Source of the DNA: a virus
Direction: 5' to 3' (one strand)
Virus record (IMG/VR): IMGVR_UViG_3300032326_001363
Location: 1 to 41,521 of that record
Length of the DNA stretch: 41,521 bases
The notes under the pieces are model-generated. The model saw only the letters and a program-made list of their open reading frames with translations, did no database searches and was not told the origin of the DNA. Position numbers and translations under genes: made by a program. The stretch's first letter is position 1; each line of letters opens with the position of its first letter. Below, piece after piece: positions 29,529 through 36,799 of this stretch.

Positions 29529-30821
29529 ATGAGTATCATAAATAAAGCCCACTGGTCAACACAAGGAGACAACGTAAGGTTGTCAATGCCTTTTGCTAAA
29601 GTTGATAAGGAACGTAGAATTGTATCAGGTTTTGCAACACTTGACAATCTTGATGTACAAAACGATATTGTAACAAATGACGCTAGTTTAAAGGCTTTTT
29701 CTCAGTTTAGAGGGAACATCCGTGAAATGCATCAGCCATCTGCAGTAGGCAAAATGGTGGCATTTAAAGAAGATAAATATTTTGATCCAGAGTCAAAGAA
29801 ATTTTATTCTGGTGTTTTTGTTTCTGCATATGTATCAAAAGGCGCACAAAATGCGTGGGAGAAAGTATTGGATGGAACATATACAGGTTTTTCAATTGGC
29901 GGAAGAATGAATAAGTGGGATGATGGCTATGATGAGAAAATGGATAAGCCAATTAGAATTATTAAAGACTATGATCTTATAGAACTTTCACTTGTTGATA
30001 ACCCAGCAAATCAATTTGCAAGCATTATTTCTATTGAAAAAGTAGATGGGATAAATGTTTTTAAGGGTTCTGCAGCAGATATTGTTGTAGAAAACGTATT
30101 TTGGGACAAAGAGTCTGGCCTTGTTATGGTTTCAGAAAATGAAACAGAAGTTAGCCCCACTTCTGGACAAGCAATGAAAAATATAGGTTTTGTTGAGAAA
30201 AATGATGATGAAAAAACAAACATGATAAAGTTCTTGGTTGATAGTGCCAAAGGTATTAGTCCAACTGAGATTCAAAAGGAGGTAAGTCCTATGACAAATG
30301 AAACAACAGAAGTTGTTGAAAATGTTGAGGTCGCTCCAAAGGCAACAGATGTTGAAACTGTTACCAAGAGTGTTGAAGTTGAAGAAGCAATTGTTGCTGA
30401 AACAACTGAGGCAGCCGAAGCAGTTGTTGAGACTGAACTTGCTAAGTCAGATGAAGTTGCAAAAGCAACTGAAGAGATTGTAAAATCTGACGAGGTGGTA
30501 GTCAATGCAGTTGCCGAAATTAAAGAAACTCTTGCGAGTGCCTTTGGCGATCTAGCAGCAACTATTAAGTCCTTGAATGAAGAGACCATGAAAATGGTCC
30601 AGACTCAAGTTGCTGAATTAAGCAAGTCCATTACAGACGTATCTAAAGAGGTTAAGAACGTCAAAGAAAGTAATGCTGAGTTTGGAAAGAGAGTCGATGC
30701 TGTAGAGCAAGACACTGCTTTCCGCAAATCTGGCGATCTAGGCGAAATCGTACAGGAACCAGAAATGGTTCAGAAATCCTTATGGGGCGGTCGTTTCCTC
30801 GCAACCGACCTATTTAAGTAA
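29529..30821 (+). CDS. HK97-type prohead protease with C-terminal scaffold
   Basis: Residues 15-165 are the serine prohead protease: VRLSMPFAKVDKERRIVSGF, IREMHQPSAVGK with His68, GTYTGFSIGGR with Ser122 and LIELSLVDNPAN at 150-161. It trims capsid and scaffold proteins during maturation. The C-terminal half (from about 255) is acidic, Val/Glu/Ala-rich and then coiled coil (ATIKSLNEETMKMVQTQVAE), i.e. a scaffold. An internal in-frame ATG at 30291 with a perfect AAGGAGGT site indicates that the scaffold is also made alone. Placed between portal and capsid as usual. Confidence 0.9.
   Translation: MSIINKAHWSTQGDNVRLSMPFAKVDKERRIVSGFATLDNLDVQNDIVTNDASLKAFSQFRGNIREMHQPSAVGKMVAFKEDKYFDPESKKFYSGVFVSAYVSKGAQNAWEKVLDGTYTGFSIGGRMNKWDDGYDEKMDKPIRIIKDYDLIELSLVDNPANQFASIISIEKVDGINVFKGSAADIVVENVFWDKESGLVMVSENETEVSPTSGQAMKNIGFVEKNDDEKTNMIKFLVDSAKGISPTEIQKEVSPMTNETTEVVENVEVAPKATDVETVTKSVEVEEAIVAETTEAAEAVVETELAKSDEVAKATEEIVKSDEVVVNAVAEIKETLASAFGDLAATIKSLNEETMKMVQTQVAELSKSITDVSKEVKNVKESNAEFGKRVDAVEQDTAFRKSGDLGEIVQEPEMVQKSLWGGRFLATDLFK
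30291..30821 (+). CDS. Internal in-frame scaffold protein, 176 aa
   Basis: ATG 30291 is codon 255 of the protease gene, in the same frame, with AAGGAGGT at 30275-30282 and 8-nt spacing. A ribosome site this good inside a coding region is unlikely by chance. The product is acidic, helical and coiled-coil rich, and would direct capsid assembly before being cleaved. This is the nested arrangement known from lambda C/Nu3. Confidence 0.75.
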   Translation: MTNETTEVVENVEVAPKATDVETVTKSVEVEEAIVAETTEAAEAVVETELAKSDEVAKATEEIVKSDEVVVNAVAEIKETLASAFGDLAATIKSLNEETMKMVQTQVAELSKSITDVSKEVKNVKESNAEFGKRVDAVEQDTAFRKSGDLGEIVQEPEMVQKSLWGGRFLATDLFK

Positions 30822-30846
30822 GGAAATTCACTAGGAGGTGAACAAT

Positions 30847-31968
30847 ATGTCAGAAGAAATTATTAAGAATCAACCAGGTAGCGCAGGCGCATCAGACTCG
30901 GGTTTATATAACGCGGATGGTGGCTTTGCTTCTGGTGGAATCGGTGGTGTTTCTACTCCAGGTGCAAGCACCTTGGGTAACATCCCAACCGCACAATTCG
31001 GTGTAACAACTGGTGCAAACGCTGTAAATCCTTCGGGATCTGCTGCTAGTGGAATTCTGAGACCAGAACAGGCACGTCAATTTATTGATTATGTCTGGGA
31101 TGCTACAGTTCTCGCTAAGGATGGCCGTAGAGTTACTATGCGAGCCAACACAATGGAACTTGAAAAAGTTAACGTTGGTGAGCGTGTTCTTCGCGCTGCT
31201 GCTCAAGGAGATGGTGCTTTTGCTAACACAGGTGCAACATTTACTAAGGTAGAATTAACAACCAAGAAGATTCGTCTTGATTGGGAAGTTACTACAGAAG
31301 CACTTGAAGATAACGTTGAAGGTGCAGCACTTGAAGATCATCTTGTTCGTTTGATGACCAATGCATTCGGTAATGATATCGAAGATTTGGCTATTAACGG
31401 AGATGGTTCAACAGGAAACTTCTTGTCAATTATGGAAGGTTTCCACCACTTGATTACAACTAATGGAGATGCACACGACTCTGTGCTTCCAGCAGTTACA
31501 TCCGATAACTGGACAACTCCAGTTATGCAGGGTATTATCAATGCAATGCCACGTAAGTATCGTGCACTTAAGAATAATCTTAAGTTCTATGCAGGTACAG
31601 ATGTGTTCCAGAGCATTGTTCGCAACAACGGAACACTTGCTGATGCTATTTCTGAGGCTTTCTCAAGCCGTACAGGTAGCACACAAGCAAATCGTCAAGC
31701 ATACCTTGATGGTCAAGGACAAGTTATTGGCAACGCCCGTACCACTCGTGTACTCGGCATTGACGTAATGGAAGTTCCTTACTATCCAGCAGATTATGTC
31801 GATTTGACATTCCCAGCAAACCGTATCTGGGGCTTCCAACGCGATATCACTGTAAACCGTCAGTATCAACCAAAGAAAGATACTATCGAATACACAGTGT
31901 TTGTCCGTTTCGGTATCCAGATTGAAGAAGAAGATGCAATTGCCTATAAGGACATTGCTGCTTCCTAA
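30847..31968 (+). CDS. Major capsid protein (HK97 fold)
   Basis: Start at ATG 30847 with AGGAGGTG six nt upstream (a GTG at 30838 lies inside that site). 373 aa. The Gly/Ser-rich first 50 residues are probably flexible or removed. Then RPEQARQFIDYVWDATVLAK (N-arm/spine region), LTTKKIRLDWEVTTEALEDN, DLAINGDG, YAGTDVFQSIVR and VLGIDVMEVPYYP, familiar HK97-fold capsid segments. Codon choice is less AT-biased than in neighbouring genes, as expected for the most abundant virion protein. Ended by a strong terminator. Confidence 0.92.
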   Translation: MSEEIIKNQPGSAGASDSGLYNADGGFASGGIGGVSTPGASTLGNIPTAQFGVTTGANAVNPSGSAASGILRPEQARQFIDYVWDATVLAKDGRRVTMRANTMELEKVNVGERVLRAAAQGDGAFANTGATFTKVELTTKKIRLDWEVTTEALEDNVEGAALEDHLVRLMTNAFGNDIEDLAINGDGSTGNFLSIMEGFHHLITTNGDAHDSVLPAVTSDNWTTPVMQGIINAMPRKYRALKNNLKFYAGTDVFQSIVRNNGTLADAISEAFSSRTGSTQANRQAYLDGQGQVIGNARTTRVLGIDVMEVPYYPADYVDLTFPANRIWGFQRDITVNRQYQPKKDTIEYTVFVRFGIQIEEEDAIAYKDIAAS

Positions 31969-31987
31969 TCACTAAAAAAATTAATTA

Positions 31988-32016
31988 GGGCAGAGGATTC
32001 GTCCTCTGCCCTTTTT
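31988..32016 (+). terminator. Strong terminator after capsid gene
   Basis: GGGCAGAGGA pairs perfectly with TCCTCTGCCC over 10 bp, with a TTCG tetraloop and TTTTT tail. Confidence 0.95.
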
Positions 32017-32026
32017 AACAATCTGC

Positions 32027-32032
32027 TATAAT
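32027..32032 (+). promoter_or_regulatory. Extended -10 promoter
   Basis: TGC-TATAAT right behind the capsid terminator; about 20 nt leader with AAGGAG before the ATG at 32059. Confidence 0.7.
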
Positions 32033-32058
32033 TAAGGTACTATTAAGGAGCGTAACAC

Positions 32059-32274
32059 ATGGCAACTACAAACAAGAAAATAACATCAAAGGCTGATGTT
32101 AACGATCAAACAGTTATTTATTCTGAAAAGAATTTATATTTTGAAGGATATGGACATGTTGATCAAGGATTTTCTATTATTAATAAAGAAAATTTAGAGG
32201 TATTTTTACAATCTAAGTCTGTACGAGAGGTTAGCGCTGTTGAATTAGCAAAATACTACGGCAAAAATAAATGA
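32059..32274 (+). CDS. Small head protein, 71 aa, unknown
   Basis: AAGGAG precedes the ATG. Contains SEKNLYFEGYGHVDQGFSII and KSVREVSAVELAKYYGKNK, a beta N-terminus and helical C-terminus. Placement after the capsid and before the connector genes fits a head-associated or head-completion small protein, but no family is recognised. The next gene overlaps it by four bases (ATGA). Confidence 0.65.
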   Translation: MATTNKKITSKADVNDQTVIYSEKNLYFEGYGHVDQGFSIINKENLEVFLQSKSVREVSAVELAKYYGKNK

Positions 32275-33185
32275 AAATACTTCGTCTTCCACCTTACCCG
32301 CTAAGCATTTCCTATGATGTACCAGCAGCATCTACAGCATATGATTTGATTATTGAAGACGAAGATAGAGATATAGTTATTTTAGAAGAAACAATAACAT
32401 CAACAACAGGCAAAAAAATAAACTATACGTTTGAAACAGATCAGTGGCATTTATATGATAAAGTTTATGCGTTAAGAATTCAAGAGGCTGATGAAGATAT
32501 TGTTGTAGAAGATATGCTTGAAATTACAAGGCCGTATGTTGATCCAGCAAGCCTTGGCACAACAGCAACAGAAATAGCGGAAATCACTCAAAGAGAATTA
32601 ACAGCAAGATTAATTATTGATACCATTACTGGTGGATTTTATTATAAAACTGAAACAATAGAACATACTGGGCTTAACACAGACTATGCTCCAATAAAGC
32701 ATAGAGCACGTAAAGTATTAAAGGTATATCAAAACAACGAACTTTGGTATGACTCTTCCTTGGCAGAGCCAGCAATTTTTGGAGTTACTTATAAATTAAG
32801 TGACAACAAAACTGCTATTATTCAAGAAATTACAGGTGCTTACAATAGAGCAGATCAAGCACCGCTTATGCTGCCTACCGCACAATCAGACTGGCTTGGT
32901 CCAATTGGCTGGGGCAATACATTTTCTAAGGGTTCAGACTATACGTTTGTGGTAGAAGCAGGATATAAGGTTGTTCCTACAGATATAAAAGAAGCAACAT
33001 TAATGTTAATGGATGACATTAAGTGTGGAAAGTTAGATTATTTTAAGAGGTATGCCTCTGCATATAATACAGATCAATTTAGAATTCAGTTTGATAAGAC
33101 CCTGTTTACTGGTACTGGAAATCTTATTGTTGATAAGATTCTTGAGAGATATGCGAGTAACATTATTGTTCCTGGGGTATTGTAA
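32271..33185 (+). CDS. Head-tail connector (adaptor-like) fused to N-terminal beta domain
   Basis: The 304-aa product has a beta-rich first 90 residues (PLSISYDVPAASTAYDLI). The C-terminal helical segment, VPTDIKEATLMLMDDIKCGK and then YFKRYASAY through DKILERYAS, resembles phage adaptor proteins that bind below the portal. Position after the capsid supports this role. The N-terminal part looks like a decoration or Ig-like module (inference). Chained to both neighbours by ATGA and TAATG overlaps. Confidence 0.65.
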   Translation: MKILRLPPYPLSISYDVPAASTAYDLIIEDEDRDIVILEETITSTTGKKINYTFETDQWHLYDKVYALRIQEADEDIVVEDMLEITRPYVDPASLGTTATEIAEITQRELTARLIIDTITGGFYYKTETIEHTGLNTDYAPIKHRARKVLKVYQNNELWYDSSLAEPAIFGVTYKLSDNKTAIIQEITGAYNRADQAPLMLPTAQSDWLGPIGWGNTFSKGSDYTFVVEAGYKVVPTDIKEATLMLMDDIKCGKLDYFKRYASAYNTDQFRIQFDKTLFTGTGNLIVDKILERYASNIIVPGVL

Positions 33186-33631
33186 TGTCATGCAACGAAA
33201 TAGACTTTATGTACCCAATGATTGCAGATGTATATCATCCAATTGTTGAACAAGATGTTTATGGTCAAATAAAAAAAGACTGGGGATTTGACAGAACTAT
33301 CGTAATTAGTTTAAATCCAGTAGGCTCAGCATTTGAAGAAGAGGTAAAACCAAAAATATTTGTACAGTATGAAAACATGCTTCTTGGCAGAGTTAAAAAT
33401 GATATTCGTATAGGAAAAGATGGAACAAATAATTCAATTACAAATATTTTAATTACTAATGTTCGCAACTGTTCTGGAGAACTTATTTATAAAGAAACAT
33501 CTGGTGCTAGAGAAGATCGTGGAACAATATATGAAATTGCAACTCTTGAGCCATTCACTGGTCCATTTGGAAATATTGAATACTATAAGATACTTGTTAG
33601 ACGAGCAGAAAATCAAGGCGTTGATGATTAA
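33185..33631 (+). CDS. Putative head-closure (stopper) protein
   Basis: 148 aa, TAATG-coupled to the connector. Begins MSCNEIDFMYPMIADVYHP; the pattern VYGQIKKDWGFDRTI, beta strands and YKILVRR ending fit the small beta-barrel head-closure proteins that plug the connector. Assigned mostly by size and position between connector and tail-completion genes. Confidence 0.55.
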   Translation: MSCNEIDFMYPMIADVYHPIVEQDVYGQIKKDWGFDRTIVISLNPVGSAFEEEVKPKIFVQYENMLLGRVKNDIRIGKDGTNNSITNILITNVRNCSGELIYKETSGAREDRGTIYEIATLEPFTGPFGNIEYYKILVRRAENQGVDD

Positions 33632-34311
33632 TGATAACAACAAGATTAAATTCTTTAAAGTTTGAAAAAACTATGCTTAATGTTGTTGATTATTCAATAG
33701 GATTTATTGATGGAACAAAATTAGGTGAGTCAAGATTTATGACAAATTTAGCAAAAGGAACTGTAGACGGTTTAAAAAAATATATTGATGTTAATGCAAG
33801 AATGAGTCCAGGGGCGTTACATCATATTTATGAGTGGGATAAAATTGCAAGCCCATCAGCAAGACTATATGAAATTAAGTATATTGTAAATGATATGGGA
33901 ATTTCTTTTAATTCTACCTTTACTCAATCAAAATCAAGAAAAAGTGGATCCTCTGTTCCGTTTTATGACAAGGCTAGAATAATGGAAAATGGAATTCCAG
34001 TAACCATTAGACCTAAAAATAAAAGTGTTCTTGCATTTGAAGACAATGGAGAACAGGTGTTTACCAAACAACCAGTTACAGTAGAAAATCCTGGAGGAGA
34101 TCAAGTTCAGGGGTCATATGAAAAAGTTTTTGATTCATTCTTTAGATCATATTTTAGTCAGATATTTTTAAGATCTAGTGGCCTTATTGATTATTTAGAA
34201 AATCCAAAAGCCTATAAGAATAATTTTAAAGCAGGGTCTAAACAAGGTAAATCAAAAGGAATACAAACAGGATATAATTGGATATTGAATGCAACAATTG
34301 GGGTAGAATAA
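33631..34311 (+). CDS. Putative tail-completion/neck protein
   Basis: 226 aa, TAATG-coupled. It has MSPGALHHIYEWDKIASPSA, an N-terminal helical region, a central beta region with RIMENGIPVTIRPKNKSVLA, and a Lys-rich C-terminus. HK97 gp10-like neck proteins carry a comparable helix then beta layout. Order among the neck genes supports this. Not certain. Confidence 0.5.
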   Translation: MITTRLNSLKFEKTMLNVVDYSIGFIDGTKLGESRFMTNLAKGTVDGLKKYIDVNARMSPGALHHIYEWDKIASPSARLYEIKYIVNDMGISFNSTFTQSKSRKSGSSVPFYDKARIMENGIPVTIRPKNKSVLAFEDNGEQVFTKQPVTVENPGGDQVQGSYEKVFDSFFRSYFSQIFLRSSGLIDYLENPKAYKNNFKAGSKQGKSKGIQTGYNWILNATIGVE

Positions 34312-34315
34312 GAGT

Positions 34316-34927
34316 ATGAAAGACATAAGAGACCTTCCATTTCCACCTATCTGGATTAATGAATATATTAAAGAAGAACTAAACAAGTATGGCTTTAGTG
34401 TTCTTACAATTCCAAGCAGTCCGAATGCAATAGATGATTTAACAAAAAACAGAGTTGATATTCCACAACAATATGATGAAAATGGAACTGCTCTTTCAGT
34501 GCAATGGGATATTGCTATTCAGTATGATAGGCTCCTAAGATTTAGAAGAGATGCTTTTTATCCTATGAAGTGTGAACAACTCTTATATTATGTCTATTCA
34601 GTCCCAAGCAAGATCATAGATGCTGGAATTATAATTTCACAACTTCTTGATAGATCAGATGCTGCTGCAGAGGACCTAAATAGATGGTGCATGGCTAAGC
34701 AAAACGGGAATAGTCCAATAAGTGATTCAGCCGTACCAATTACACATAACGTATATTTTCATGACATTAAAGTTTATCAATTGGAAGAAGTTAGAGACCT
34801 AACTGAACTTGCTGCTTTAAGAGGCTTGACGCTCAATAAATTCGTTATTGAATATGACTACCATTCCATTAATCAGCAGAAAACCATTAATACTGCCATC
34901 CCAGATCCTGATATTAATTATACCTAA
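34316..34927 (+). CDS. Putative tail terminator protein
   Basis: 203 aa. Begins MKDIRDLPFPPIWINEYIKE and contains VQWDIAIQYDRLLRFRRDAF and KVYQLEEVRDLTELAALRG. It is the last gene before the tail tube, the usual place of the tail terminator that caps the tube and joins it to the head. Family features are too faint for certainty. It lies 4 nt after the neck gene. Confidence 0.5.
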   Translation: MKDIRDLPFPPIWINEYIKEELNKYGFSVLTIPSSPNAIDDLTKNRVDIPQQYDENGTALSVQWDIAIQYDRLLRFRRDAFYPMKCEQLLYYVYSVPSKIIDAGIIISQLLDRSDAAAEDLNRWCMAKQNGNSPISDSAVPITHNVYFHDIKVYQLEEVRDLTELAALRGLTLNKFVIEYDYHSINQQKTINTAIPDPDINYT

Positions 34928-34936
34928 AAACACTGA

Positions 34937-34942
34937 TATACT
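34937..34942 (+). promoter_or_regulatory. Extended -10 promoter of tail tube gene
   Basis: TGA-TATACT, giving a leader of about 65 nt with an AAGAGGTG ribosome site before the ATG at 35016. The long leader is unusual here. Confidence 0.6.
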
Positions 34943-35015
34943 TGGTTTAGAGGAAACATCGCCTTGTTTACCACTACACAACTTAATACAAAACTAAAAA
35001 AGAGGTGAATTAAAT

Positions 35016-35657
35016 ATGCCAGCATATTCTCGTGGTACATCCACTAATATTATCGTAGGTGCAGCAGCCCTTTTCGTTGCTGATGCCAATCTCAATACCA
35101 CTACTAACGCTATTCCATCGTTTGTAAGCACAGAGTCTTACAAGTCTACTCTTTCATCAGATCCAGACTACACAAACGTTGGTTATACAATGAACGGTAT
35201 TGAACTTCAATTCCAACCAGATTTTGGTGAGGTTCAGGTCGACCAGATTCTAGACGTTGCAAAACTCTACAAGCAGGGAATGCAAGTAAATCTTGCTACC
35301 GCTTTTGCAGAGGCAACTCTTGAGAATCTTCTTCTTGCTACCGCAGGCCAGGATTCCGACCTTTCAGGCAACAAGGCTTCATCAGCAGGTCGCACTCTTA
35401 ATCTCTCCGCAGGAGACATTGGAGAATGCCCAGTTGAGCGTGGTATCGTTGCAGTAGGTCCAGGAACTGGTGACTGTGAAGATTCTGGAAACGTTGAGCG
35501 TGTATACGTTGCGTATCGTGCTCTTTCCATTGAAAATGTTACAGTATCTGCTAAGCGTGACGAGGCTTCAATGTTTGAAGTTTCATTCCGTCTTCTTCCA
35601 GATGACTTGACAGCAACATACGGCAAGATCGTTGATCGCACTCACACTGCATCATAA
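35016..35657 (+). CDS. Major tail tube protein
   Basis: Alternating beta strands (GTSTNIIVGAAALFVADANL, GIELQFQPDFGEVQVDQIL, VSAKRDEASMFEVSFRLLPD) and one helix fit the tube-forming beta-barrel proteins of siphophages. Own promoter, own terminator and codon choice richer in C-ending codons point to high expression, as expected for the subunit that builds the tail. Located directly before the tail-assembly chaperones and tape measure. Confidence 0.85.
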   Translation: MPAYSRGTSTNIIVGAAALFVADANLNTTTNAIPSFVSTESYKSTLSSDPDYTNVGYTMNGIELQFQPDFGEVQVDQILDVAKLYKQGMQVNLATAFAEATLENLLLATAGQDSDLSGNKASSAGRTLNLSAGDIGECPVERGIVAVGPGTGDCEDSGNVERVYVAYRALSIENVTVSAKRDEASMFEVSFRLLPDDLTATYGKIVDRTHTAS

Positions 35658-35675
35658 TCTTAACTGATTGATAAG

Positions 35676-35707
35676 GCCCATCTTTTATAGATGGGCTTTG
35701 TCTTTTT
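35676..35707 (+). terminator. Terminator after tail tube gene
   Basis: GCCCATCT (35676-35683) pairs with AGATGGGC (35689-35696) around a 5-nt loop, followed by TTTGTCTTTTT. Confidence 0.9.
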
Positions 35708-35711
35708 GTGC

Positions 35712-35717
35712 TAAAAT
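35712..35717 (+). promoter_or_regulatory. Leaderless extended -10 promoter
   Basis: TGC-TAAAAT, 7 nt before the ATG at 35725, right behind the terminator. Confidence 0.6.
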
Positions 35718-35724
35718 TATGTAA

Positions 35725-36417
35725 ATGGCTACAAAAATATATTCTTCAAAAAATCTTGAATTATTAAATGGCAGGTCCATTGAGATGGTGCCATTAAAAA
35801 TTAAACATTTGCATGATCTTATGGACGAGTTTGAAAATATAAAAGATGTAAAAGATGATATGGATGCAGTTGATGTTTTGGTTAAGTGCGCTGCTATTGC
35901 AATGAGACAATATTATCCCGAGGCTAAATCCCTGGAAGATGTAGAAAATTTAGTAGATTTACATATGGTTTATGAAATATTAGAGTATGCAGCCAATATT
36001 AAAGTAAATAGTAAAGATGATAAAGATGTAAAACAAAAAACTATGGATGGTGAAAAAGCATCTGGATGGTCAGATTTAGATCTTGCAAAACTAGAGTCTG
36101 AAGTATTTTTAATAGGAATTTGGAAAGATTATAGAGAATTAGAACTATCTTTATCAATGCCAGAACTTATGGCAACGCTTGCCTCACGAAGAGAATTAGA
36201 TTATGAAGAAAAAAAGTTTTTAGCAGCAATACAAGGTGTAGATATTGACAAAGGAAAAAATCAACAAAATGAATGGGAAAACCTAAAGGCTAGAGTCTTT
36301 AGCAAAGGAAAAACATCTGATGGTAATGATGTTTTATCATTACAAGGTGCAAATGCACAAATGGCTGGGTTTGGAATAGGAATGGGTTTAGAGTACGAAG
36401 ATCTTACCCAAAAATAG
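35725..36417 (+). CDS. Tail assembly chaperone, long form
   Basis: The first 90 residues (ELLNGRSIEMVPLKIKHLHD, VLVKCAAIAMRQYYPEAKSL, HMVYEILEYAANI) are clearly paralogous to the whole of the next gene. The 130-residue C-terminal extension (WSDLDLAKLESEVFLIGIWK, then MATLASRRELDYEEKKFLA) resembles the C-terminal part of long siphophage chaperones. They bind the tape measure while the tube assembles. Normally long and short forms come from one gene by ribosomal frameshift. Here each has its own gene and promoter. Confidence 0.75.
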   Translation: MATKIYSSKNLELLNGRSIEMVPLKIKHLHDLMDEFENIKDVKDDMDAVDVLVKCAAIAMRQYYPEAKSLEDVENLVDLHMVYEILEYAANIKVNSKDDKDVKQKTMDGEKASGWSDLDLAKLESEVFLIGIWKDYRELELSLSMPELMATLASRRELDYEEKKFLAAIQGVDIDKGKNQQNEWENLKARVFSKGKTSDGNDVLSLQGANAQMAGFGIGMGLEYEDLTQK

Positions 36418-36427
36418 TGTTTTATGC

Positions 36428-36433
36428 TATAAT
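36428..36433 (+). promoter_or_regulatory. Extended -10 promoter
   Basis: TGC-TATAAT; start near 36440, leader with AAAGGAAC before the ATG at 36463. Confidence 0.65.
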
Positions 36434-36462
36434 TGATTTACTATGTTGAAAGGAACAATATA

Positions 36463-36780
36463 ATGGCAGCAACTACTGCAAAAGATGAAAAAACTGTAGT
36501 TCTTATTGATGGAACTAAGATTGCACTAAGACCTCTAAAAATATCATTACTTAAGCCTTTTATGAAAAAGTTTGAGGAGATTGCAACTGTTTCTCAGGAT
36601 AACGAAAAGTCGCTTGTCGTTCTTCTAGAATGTGTAAATATTGCATTGCAGCAATATAAGCCAGAATTAGCAGACGACATGGAAAAGTTAGAAGAAATCT
36701 TGGATCTTCCAACTGTATATAAGATTATTGAAGCAGCATCTGGAGTTAATCTTCAAGAGGCTGACCTTCTAAATATTTAA
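36463..36780 (+). CDS. Tail assembly chaperone, short form
   Basis: Start at ATG 36463 with AAAGGAAC; upstream in-frame codons overlap the promoter. 105 aa: VLIDGTKIALRPLKISLLKP, VVLLECVNIALQQYKPEL and LDLPTVYKIIEAASGVNL align with the N-terminal half of the upstream protein. Size corresponds to the lambda gpG-like short chaperone. Immediately upstream of the tape measure. Confidence 0.75.
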   Translation: MAATTAKDEKTVVLIDGTKIALRPLKISLLKPFMKKFEEIATVSQDNEKSLVVLLECVNIALQQYKPELADDMEKLEEILDLPTVYKIIEAASGVNLQEADLLNI

Positions 36781-36799
36781 AACTAAAGAGGTGCTGTGA

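Noticed and set aside
36037-36055. A six-A run (CAAAAAAC) at the junction of the chaperone domain and its C-terminal extension, resembling a -1 slippery site
   Set aside because: The codon phase is AA-AAA-AC rather than A-AAA-AAC, so it is not a canonical slippery heptamer. The shifted frame ends after about a dozen codons and a separate short chaperone gene exists.
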